The notes beneath the pieces were generated by a model, which did not search any database, was not told where the DNA came from, and saw nothing but the letters and a program-made list of their open reading frames with translations. A program made the position numbers and the translations under genes. Source: Alphaproteobacteria bacterium (GTDB lineage Bacteria > Pseudomonadota > Alphaproteobacteria > 16-39-46). From it: a stretch of DNA of 7,000 bases. Location: the NCBI GenBank assembly GCA_947497675.1, contig CANMHY010000034.1:1-7000 (forward strand). The letters are read 5' to 3'. Shown piece after piece: positions 1-5,025 of the stretch (position 1 is its first letter; each line of letters opens with the position of its first letter).

Positions 1-1
1 T

Positions 2-409
2 TACGTTTTAATTGATTGTCCTCCTTCCTTAAGTCTTCTCACGCTAAATGCTCTGGCTGCAAGTGATAGTATTTTGATCCCTCTCCAGTGTGAGTTTTAT
101 TCATTAGAGGGGCTTGCCCATCTTCTTAAAACAATTCAACGGATCCGCACAACCATTAATCCCCTTCTTCAAATTGAAGGAATCGTCCTCACGATGTATG
201 ACAGGCGCAATACGTTGTCCGCCCAAGTTGCTTATGAGGTTCAAAATCATCTTCCTGAGCATGTTTTTAAAACGATTATTCCAAGAAATGTAAGAGTTTC
301 AGAGGCACCTTCTTTTGGAAAACCAGTGTTAATTTATGATGTTAGATGTCCTGGATCAATTGCATATATGAATCTCGCAAGTGAGCTTTTATCACGCCAA
401 AAAAGCTAA
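2..409 (+). CDS. parA: ParA/Soj chromosome-partitioning ATPase, 3' part (5' end outside window)
   Basis: C-terminal 135 residues of a Walker-type ParA ATPase. It acts with ParB on the nucleoid to segregate the replicated origin region. The reading frame is open from base 2, and the first visible residues include the IDCPPS motif (Walker B region of ParA/MinD ATPases) followed by LSLLTLNALAASD. Further on come the family blocks QCEFYSLEGL, GIVLTMYDRRNTLS and IPRNVRVSEAPSFGKPV, the last being highly characteristic of chromosomal Soj proteins. The deviant Walker A motif must lie upstream of the window. The gene ends with TAA at 407-409, 17 bp before parB, so the two are surely co-transcribed. 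An in-frame TTG at 74 is internal to the protein and is not a real start. The family assignment is secure. Confidence 0.96.
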   Translation, partial: YVLIDCPPSLSLLTLNALAASDSILIPLQCEFYSLEGLAHLLKTIQRIRTTINPLLQIEGIVLTMYDRRNTLSAQVAYEVQNHLPEHVFKTIIPRNVRVSEAPSFGKPVLIYDVRCPGSIAYMNLASELLSRQKS

Positions 410-426
410 AAAGAAAGGAAATCCTT

Positions 427-1434
427 ATGGAAAACAAAGGAATAAAAAAAGCGGGCCTTGGGCGCGGTCTTTCATCTCTTTTTGAAAACGTCTCAAAACC
501 ATCCGAACCCCCAAAGATTGCTCACCCTCATAATGAGCAAATTCAAGAAGGGTCACAAAATAACAAAATTCCGATGCAGACATTGCCAATTTCTCAAGTA
601 AGGCCTGGACCTTTTCAACCCCGGAAACATTTTGATGATCAATCTCTAGAAGCTCTTGCTCAATCCATTCGAACGCATGGTGTTCTTCAGCCAATTGTGG
701 TGCGTCAAAAAGCAAAAAGCGCTGAAAATACGATGCCTGTTTATGAAATTGTTGCAGGAGAACGCAGATGGCGTGCCGCACAAAGGGCAGGTCAATCCTT
801 TATTCCTGTTGTCATACAAGAGTTTCTGGATCAAGAAGCCCTTCGAATTGCCCTTATTGAAAACATTCAACGGGAAGATTTAACGCCCATTGAAGAAGCA
901 GAAGGCTATAAGCGCTTGATCGAAGAGGGGGGGTATACGCAAGAAGAACTCGGGAGCCTCATTGGAAAGAGTCGCAGTCACATTGCAAATATGCTGAGAC
1001 TCAACGCCTTACCATCGTCTGTTAAAGAGATGGTGAATAAAGGAGAGCTTACCGCAGGGCACGTTCGCGCTCTCTTAACAACGGAGAATATTGAGGAGCT
1101 TGCACATAAAGTCTTGTCTCGAAAACTCTCCGTGAGGGAAACCGAAGCGCTCATTCAAAAACTAAAAGGAAAAGATCAAGACAGTCCCAAACTCTCTAAA
1201 GAACTCTCTCAAGCTACGAAAAAAACGACTAATTTAAATAATTATTCTGACAATCATCCGCAAAACCCTGAAATGATAGCTCTCGAAAATCATTTGACGT
1301 CTCTTTTTGGATTAAAGAATAATATTTATGTGAATGAAGCTGGAAGCGGTAGTGTTGTTCTCCATTTTGAAAGTTATGAAGAGCTTGATAAACTCTTTAA
1401 CCAGCTGACGGGGCTTGAGAAAGAAGTATTTTAG
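427..1434 (+). CDS. parB: ParB/Spo0J chromosome-partitioning protein
   Basis: A 335-residue CTP-dependent DNA clamp that loads at parS sites and stimulates ParA. The N-terminal KKAGLGRGLSSLF (residues 7-19) is the usual ParA-stimulating segment. The ParB N-domain spans about 52-150, with QPRKHFD (64-70), the GERRWRA nucleotide-binding motif (111-117) and ENIQRED (145-151). The parS-binding helix-turn-helix follows at about 170-195 (TQEELGSLIGKSRSHIANML), then LTAGHVRALL (208-217). A variable linker (about 248-280) leads to a C-terminal dimerisation domain (about 281-330). The length is normal for the family. The ATG at 427 is preceded by an AAAGGA ribosome binding site at 414-419. It is the second gene of a parAB operon. 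I see no consensus parS palindrome (TGTTTCACGTGAAACA) in the window. Confidence 0.97.
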   Translation: MENKGIKKAGLGRGLSSLFENVSKPSEPPKIAHPHNEQIQEGSQNNKIPMQTLPISQVRPGPFQPRKHFDDQSLEALAQSIRTHGVLQPIVVRQKAKSAENTMPVYEIVAGERRWRAAQRAGQSFIPVVIQEFLDQEALRIALIENIQREDLTPIEEAEGYKRLIEEGGYTQEELGSLIGKSRSHIANMLRLNALPSSVKEMVNKGELTAGHVRALLTTENIEELAHKVLSRKLSVRETEALIQKLKGKDQDSPKLSKELSQATKKTTNLNNYSDNHPQNPEMIALENHLTSLFGLKNNIYVNEAGSGSVVLHFESYEELDKLFNQLTGLEKEVF

Positions 1435-1468
1435 ACCTGAAAAATGTGCATTGAGTAATTTGACACCT

Positions 1469-1515
1469 ATCCTTCCTAAAGAGGACAAATTCCTTAAACT
1501 AAACGAAGGATTTTT
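1469..1515 (+). terminator. possible weak terminator of parAB
   Basis: ATCCTTC (1469-1475) and GAAGGAT (1505-1511) form a perfect 7-bp inverted repeat directly followed by T's (five in all, 1511-1515), 35 bp after the parB stop codon. The 29-nt loop is long for an intrinsic terminator, so the call is tentative. Its position downstream of a + strand operon and ahead of a - strand gene is right. Confidence 0.35.
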
Positions 1516-1567
1516 CGATCTCTCCCCTTATGAATCATAAAAGGAAAAAGTTAACGAAAGCTCAGGT

Positions 1568-1680
1568 TTTAGGTTCTTCCAACACAGTGACTCCCAGAAA
1601 GCACAGGTTATATAGTCTTTTCTTGTTTCTTAACGCTCTCATCTTTTCTTCCAATTTTTAAGTGAAATTTAGGTTCCTCC
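1568..1680. repeat. 13-bp direct repeat at 100-bp spacing
   Basis: TTTAGGTTCTTCC at 1568-1580 recurs as TTTAGGTTCCTCC at 1668-1680, one mismatch in 13, with start points exactly 100 bp apart. Both lie in the non-coding gap after parB. It may be chance in a low-complexity, pyrimidine-rich stretch, or a trace of an old duplication. No further similarity between the two flanks was obvious by eye. Confidence 0.4.
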
Positions 1681-1822
1681 CGGTTTTGGATGGTCTCCTA
1701 TTTGTGACATATATCGAATTTGGGAAAATTCCCCCAACTTTTGAGAATCATCTTCCTTAAATCCCCGAAGGCATGTTTGATATTTATGCGTTTTTTGACC
1801 TTATGTGCCAAATCTCTGAAAA

Positions 1823-2971
1823 CTAATTGTTAATCGGCACCAGAATTGGTAAAGGCTCCCAAGTTATGAATGGTTTAATTTTTCGCTTGGCTTTACCAAG
1901 ATCATCATAATACATTACGTCATAGACATCCTGATCTTTCGGATAACTTTGATTGGCACGGTGTAATGAATTATAAGAGGGAACAATGCCTATATTATCT
2001 TGTGCGAATAAACGTCTTACAATAGCATCAGGATCACTAATATTAATGGGCATTCCTGCCTGATATAATGCCAAAAACATACGAATTGCTTCAGCTGAAC
2101 GGCTTATCGCAGGCGCGCTTATAGTGATAACAAAGCCACTTTTTTCAGGGTTATATATATTTGGACGTGTGACATACAAATCTATATGTGTGGTATTTCC
2201 ACCCCGTTTGATTTCCCAAGGATGGCCCCCACTCGACCTTTTAGGATGGGTATGATCTACCCAAGCGGCAAATTCCTCTTCAGAATCAATCTCTATATCC
2301 AATAAACCTTCGTGACGACCATCTGCATACTGTTTGTACATTTCCAAACCGGACAATGATTCATCGACGTGATCATCTTTTCTTTTAGCAGCGATATAAG
2401 CAATTTTACAATACTCGAAATATGTCCTCGCAGTCATGGTAGAACGTTCAGTATTTTCTTTATTCCAAAAATATCCATTTTGATGAAGTTTGATGAATTT
2501 AAGAGTGTTTCTTTTTCCAAGATCTTGATCGATTCGATAAATATCTGGGACGAGATTACGTATCAATGAATGAAGCACGTATCCTTTTCGACGATTCAAA
2601 GGATAATTTGTGATAGTCAAGGCATTAACTTTAATCCAATTATGCTCTGCCTGTTTTAACCAAGCTAGAAGCGCAATAACGAAGGGGTGCCAACGCTTCT
2701 TTATATCCTCAGATTCAGGTCTTGAAATATCAAAAGGAGATTGACCATGTTCAATAGTCCTAACTTTTTGACCAGGCACTATTTCTAATGGGGTAATATC
2801 TGCGTCTATTAGAGAAATATAAAAAGTTTCTTTATATTTTCGTACATGAATTTCATGCCATTTATTCTTTTTGTAGAAAAAGACAAATTGCCAGATCAAA
2901 TCTCCATCATATCGATATTGAAATTTTTTTAGTTCGTGTAAAAAAGTATTTATTTGTTGATCGAAATTCAT
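1823..2971 (-). CDS. uncharacterised 382-residue protein with a GGHPWEI-RGGN-THI motif block
   Basis: I cannot assign a function. The protein seems to have two parts. The N-terminal part, to about residue 125, is rich in aromatic and basic residues. The C-terminal domain (about 180-375) contains tightly spaced conserved-looking motifs: YFEYCKIAY (184-192), MYKQYADGRHEGLLDI (211-226), GGHPWEIKRGGNTTHIDL (248-265), a hydrophobic FVITISAPAISRSAEAIRMFLALY stretch (280-303), DNIGIVP (325-331) and ITWEPLPI (369-376). The density of Gly, His, Trp, Asp and Arg in 215-265 suggests an enzymatic or ligand-binding site, but that is inference. No signal peptide or transmembrane helix is evident. The ATG at 2971 is the only good start, because a TAG lies seven codons upstream in frame. 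No strong ribosome binding site precedes it. The start overlaps the stop of a small upstream ORF as ATGA. It is transcribed toward parB and seems to stand alone, probably as an accessory gene. Confidence 0.8.
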   Translation of the reverse strand: MNFDQQINTFLHELKKFQYRYDGDLIWQFVFFYKKNKWHEIHVRKYKETFYISLIDADITPLEIVPGQKVRTIEHGQSPFDISRPESEDIKKRWHPFVIALLAWLKQAEHNWIKVNALTITNYPLNRRKGYVLHSLIRNLVPDIYRIDQDLGKRNTLKFIKLHQNGYFWNKENTERSTMTARTYFEYCKIAYIAAKRKDDHVDESLSGLEMYKQYADGRHEGLLDIEIDSEEEFAAWVDHTHPKRSSGGHPWEIKRGGNTTHIDLYVTRPNIYNPEKSGFVITISAPAISRSAEAIRMFLALYQAGMPINISDPDAIVRRLFAQDNIGIVPSYNSLHRANQSYPKDQDVYDVMYYDDLGKAKRKIKPFITWEPLPILVPINN

Positions 2972-3177
2972 CGCAGCCCATGTTGTTGTCTAAACCAATC
3001 AATTAAAAAGATCATCAAAGAACTACGAACACTTTCAACAAATGCTGATGCAAAATTCGAATTCAGAAAATTGCTCACGCGTGTCTTCGCATTCTTATGA
3101 ATTCGAAGGACGATTCTTATCCAAATCGAAGGATAATTTAGAGCCCTTAATTCACTGTTCCTTCCGATGCAAAACAA
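2968..3177 (-). CDS. doubtful 69-residue ORF overlapping the start of the 382-residue gene
   Basis: A 69-codon frame beginning with TTG at 3177 and ending in a TGA that overlaps the ATG of the next gene (ATGA, 4-bp overlap). Such overlaps often mark translational coupling, and the downstream gene lacks its own clear ribosome binding site, so the ORF may be translated. Against it: a rare start codon, no clear ribosome binding site, an unremarkable composition apart from a hydrophobic SLMIFLIDWF near the end, and an internal 10-bp inverted repeat and tandem repeat that look more like non-coding DNA. It could also be the eroded tail of a longer gene. I recognise no family. Confidence 0.2.
   Translation of the reverse strand: MFCIGRNSELRALNYPSIWIRIVLRIHKNAKTRVSNFLNSNFASAFVESVRSSLMIFLIDWFRQQHGLR
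3056..3107. repeat. perfect 10-bp inverted repeat, 32-bp spacer
   Basis: TTCGAATTCA (3056-3065) and TGAATTCGAA (3098-3107) are exact reverse complements. Each arm itself contains the palindromes TTCGAA and GAATTC. The arms lie 85-136 bp upstream (on the - strand) of the ATG of the 382-residue gene. They could form a hairpin in its leader or be paired protein-binding sites. Confidence 0.6.
3091..3133. repeat. two-copy imperfect tandem repeat, period about 22 bp
   Basis: ATTCTTAT-N4-TCGAAGGA (3091-3110) is followed by ATTCTTAT-N5-TCGAAGGA (3113-3133). The two outer 8-mers are identical in both copies and only the centre differs. The right arm of the inverted repeat at 3098-3107 lies in the first copy. 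A spacing of about two helical turns upstream of a gene is compatible with a pair of regulator sites. Confidence 0.5.
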
Positions 3178-3235
3178 CTAAGAATCCAAAGAAGCTTTAC
3201 ACCCTCTTAAACATCCTGCATTTATTTGCCCCCCT

Positions 3236-3336
3236 TTGTCAAAAAAAACAACACTTAAAATTCTTTCCAGCCTCACAAGTTTTTAGAGAGGGCTGAGCGA
3301 GCGAAGCCGGGAGGACATTTTCTTGTTTTTTGACAA
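3236..3336. other. inverted A/T-tract motif around a GC-rich hairpin, downstream of the hip operon
   Basis: TTGTC-A8-CAA (3236-3251) is mirrored by TTG-T6-GACAA (3323-3336), apart from tract length. Between them is a locally GC-rich block with GGCT (3291-3294) and AGCC (3305-3308) as a 4-bp stem around GAGCGAGCGA. Read on the - strand, the A8 tract becomes a T8 run about 100 bp after the hip operon stop. The block may therefore serve as a terminator region, with CAGCC/GGCTG stem options just ahead of the T run. The GC-rich word contrasts with its AT-rich surroundings and could be a small repeat remnant. Confidence 0.35.
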
Positions 3337-3351
3337 TCAATCGTCTTTTTC

Positions 3352-3993
3352 TTATTGATTATTTTCATACACAAATTCAAATAATTTTTTGAGTTTATCA
3401 CTATGTAAATATTTTCCATTTTGTTGAATTTGAAATTTTAAAACATCCTTAAACAAATAATAAATTTCAAGTCGCTTTAAAACATCTTTTCCAGAAGAGT
3501 TTTTTGATATTATTTTATTTAAAGAGGATAAAGAAACGTCAAATAATAAAGAGATATCTTTAAGAGAAAGACCTAATTGTTTTCGAAACTCTTCAAAATG
3601 TTCAAATGTAAATTCTTTTGCATAAACAGGCTCGAAAATAAAGGAAGAGGGACCACGTCTTCCGATGGTTGCAAGCAGAATTAAAGGGTTTTTCAACGTT
3701 ATGGGAATCCCGAACTCCTTGCAGTAAGACGGGTAAGCAGGATTATCTGGATCCGGAATACGATCTTCCAAACTTTTAAAAAGCTCTTTTGAAAAAAAAT
3801 ATTTTTGAGTTAAAGGAAATTCGGGTCCTAATGAAATAATAGATTTTTCTTTCAAATAGGATTCCTCATAAGAAAAATAAAATCCATCGTCTTTCTTTTC
3901 GAGACGTCCCACGTAGGATCTTGTTTCAAAGTATTCTAAAAACACATCAACTGCAACGATCTCTTTATAGGAAAAATCTTGTTTTTCAAACAA
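3352..3993 (-). CDS. HipS-like domain fused to an XRE-type DNA-binding domain (putative Hip antitoxin)
   Basis: A 213-residue protein. Residues about 17-122 match the small N-terminal domain of HipA kinases, which exists as a separate protein (HipS) in split hipBST systems: YVGRL (27-31), SLGPEFPL (54-61), and the family block LLATIGRRGPSSFIFEPV (106-123). Residues about 131-185 form a HipB-like helix-turn-helix (FRKQLGLSLKDISLLFDVSLSS, then SSGKDVLKRLEIYYLF). HipS neutralises HipT in E. coli O127, and HipB binds the operator. Here both roles appear joined in one chain. The start is TTG at 3993, the only start after an in-frame TAG. It is supported by a perfect AAGGAG seven bases upstream. 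The gene overlaps the kinase gene by 8 bp, so translation is probably coupled. Domain calls are by motif recognition. The antitoxin role is inferred from the arrangement. Confidence 0.85.
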   Translation of the reverse strand: MFEKQDFSYKEIVAVDVFLEYFETRSYVGRLEKKDDGFYFSYEESYLKEKSIISLGPEFPLTQKYFFSKELFKSLEDRIPDPDNPAYPSYCKEFGIPITLKNPLILLATIGRRGPSSFIFEPVYAKEFTFEHFEEFRKQLGLSLKDISLLFDVSLSSLNKIISKNSSGKDVLKRLEIYYLFKDVLKFQIQQNGKYLHSDKLKKLFEFVYENNQ

Positions 3994-4885
3994 TTTGAAG
4001 CTCCTTTTTCCGACGGTCTATTAAATATAGAAAAGCAAATTTGCGTTTTTCTGATAAGGGAAAGGTGTTAATAATTTCTTCGAAATTTACCCCTTGAAAT
4101 TTTTTGATGAAATCTAAGATGATTGAATGGTATCCGAGGTTTTCAAATTCAAGAAGATAATCTTTTAGTGTCGGATCAAGGGTAAGAGAAGTTGCAATTT
4201 TCCCACGAGGATTATGTTCTGCTAAGAGTAAATTATAGTCTTCAATACCAATGTAAGATGGGTTATCGTAAAAAGGCGCTAATATGTATCCTTTATTTGT
4301 TTCTATGAGACCAATATTTCTGCCATGACGATATTGGTTTCCAATAAGAGCATCAAACAAGCACATGAAAATGAATTGTTGGATAGGTTCTGTTCGTCCT
4401 ACCTTATCCTCAAGGATTTTAAGGATTGTTTTCACAGAATATTCATCGCTACTATTTAGAAAATGGTAAATATGAATTAAGTTTCCTGGCGTATAATTTC
4501 CCATAAAATTATGAACCACAAAAGCATCCGCTTCATTCAAAAATCGTATGAGATAAAATTCAGGAACCGTTAGTCCAAGCTTTCGTGCAATTATATTTGA
4601 GAGATATTCAATCAGGGGAAGTTCAGGATATTCAGTCTGTTGAACTTTTAAAATATAGAATTTTTCTCCAAGCTTTGCAGAGTATTTTTTAAATTTTCCT
4701 TGAAAAAAACTGGTATGAAGAGAGGGAAATTTTGACTCTAAACTTGTCTCATCTTTTTTTAAAACGATATCTGTAAAATTTATCTCAGGCGTGGTCTTAA
4801 ACCAAGTATGGAAACAGTCCTGATGAAGACCATGAAATAATTCATTGTTTAAGATTGGATTATGACATTTATAACAAAAAAACAT
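3986..4885 (-). CDS. HipT-like (HipA superfamily) kinase, probably catalytically impaired
   Basis: A 299-residue core kinase without the HipA N-terminal domain, the layout of HipT in split systems. Such kinases phosphorylate aminoacyl-tRNA synthetases (HipA: GltX; HipT: TrpS). Residues 1-26 carry C4-x2-C7 and H21-x2-C24, like a small zinc ribbon. GKFKKYSAKL (63-72) is the Gly-rich loop region and FYILK (76-80) supplies the ATP lysine. YPELPLIEYL (86-95) and LGLTVPE (103-109) match HipA_C. The catalytic loop is IGNQYRHGRN (181-190): N190 is present, but Tyr185 occupies the place of the catalytic Asp (HipA D309). FYDNPS (205-210) supplies the second metal Asp. The HipT autophosphorylation serine positions before G63 appear to be Phe60 and Gln62. 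The frame is otherwise intact. The ATG at 4885 has AAGG 11 bases upstream. It is the first gene of the operon. The family call is strong; loss of activity is inference. Confidence 0.9.
   Translation of the reverse strand: MFFCYKCHNPILNNELFHGLHQDCFHTWFKTTPEINFTDIVLKKDETSLESKFPSLHTSFFQGKFKKYSAKLGEKFYILKVQQTEYPELPLIEYLSNIIARKLGLTVPEFYLIRFLNEADAFVVHNFMGNYTPGNLIHIYHFLNSSDEYSVKTILKILEDKVGRTEPIQQFIFMCLFDALIGNQYRHGRNIGLIETNKGYILAPFYDNPSYIGIEDYNLLLAEHNPRGKIATSLTLDPTLKDYLLEFENLGYHSIILDFIKKFQGVNFEEIINTFPLSEKRKFAFLYLIDRRKKELQIV
4001..4006 (-). promoter_or_regulatory. ribosome binding site deciding the TTG start of the HipS-HTH gene
   Basis: On the - strand this reads AAGGAG, followed by seven bases and then TTG (3993-3991). 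It lies inside the end of the kinase gene. No ATG or GTG start is available in frame near it, so the antitoxin-like protein begins at a rare TTG behind a strong Shine-Dalgarno sequence. Confidence 0.75.
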
Positions 4886-4891
4886 ATAAAT

Positions 4892-4924
4892 TTACACCTT
4901 TATATTTAAAGTGTAATTATACAC
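4892..4924 (-). promoter_or_regulatory. promoter -10 and palindromic operator of the hip-like operon
   Basis: On the - strand a perfect TATAAT (4921-4916) lies inside GTGTA-TAAT-TACAC (4924-4911). The same TTACAC half-site also pairs with GTGTAA (4897-4892) across a nearly symmetric 25-bp palindrome whose inner arms are TTTA and TAAA. The second arm overlaps the AAGG Shine-Dalgarno (4900-4897) of the kinase gene. Three similar half-sites covering both the -10 box and the ribosome binding site are what one expects of an operator bound by the XRE-domain protein of the operon. No good -35 box is seen; the upstream DNA is AT-rich. Confidence 0.6.
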
Positions 4925-4953
4925 TAAAAAATTTAAAGACCTATCGTTTTTTT

Positions 4954-4984
4954 GTACCCTTCTATAATCTTGGTGAATGGGTAC
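4954..4984. repeat. inverted repeat GTACCC/GGGTAC in the tgt-hip spacer
   Basis: GTACCC (4954-4959) and GGGTAC (4979-4984) are exact reverse complements with 19 bp between them. A TATAAT on the + strand (4963-4968) lies between the arms. It is not a convincing terminator for tgt, because the - strand continuation is A-rich rather than T-rich, and no + strand gene follows that a promoter could serve. The rest of the 140-bp spacer holds only the hip promoter region. Confidence 0.4.
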
Positions 4985-5025
4985 GAAAATTCTTATTTTA
5001 AGTCTGTAAGGAGAGAGTTCCGTTT

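Larger units (their letters stand above)
1435..1822. other. gene-poor gap between parB and the unknown - strand gene
   Basis: No convincing gene is visible in these 388 bp. On the - strand, 1800-1669 is open for 43 codons (translation begins GQKTHKYQTCLRGF and ends GDHPKPGGT before TAA). A TAA precedes it directly, it has no good start and no ribosome binding site, and it resembles nothing I recognise. It might be a remnant of a decayed gene. The gap also holds the possible parB terminator and two copies of a 13-bp motif exactly 100 bp apart (listed separately). holA, which follows parB in many alphaproteobacteria, is not present. Confidence 0.5.

Noticed and set aside
74..409. A separate 111-residue gene starting at TTG 74
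   Set aside because: The frame is open upstream to base 2 and encodes the ParA motif IDCPPS; the TTG is an internal Leu codon.
425..883. Small ORFs on both strands inside parB (425-781 -, 646-870 -, 656-883 +)
   Set aside because: They overlap the well-supported parB frame, show no family motifs, and are shadow frames.
1435..1822. parS site near parB
   Set aside because: No match to the TGTTTCACGTGAAACA palindrome was found by eye here or elsewhere in the window.
2369..2569. 66-codon + strand ORF within the 382-residue gene
   Set aside because: Antisense shadow with low-complexity Ile/Phe/Ser content and no ribosome binding site.
3056..3133. CRISPR array or insertion-sequence ends
   Set aside because: Only two imperfect units with almost no spacer, no transposase nearby and no target-site duplication.
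3042..3296. 84-codon + strand ORF in the repeat-rich spacer
   Set aside because: No family similarity or good ribosome binding site; it runs across the inverted repeat and the A8 tract, so it is probably chance.
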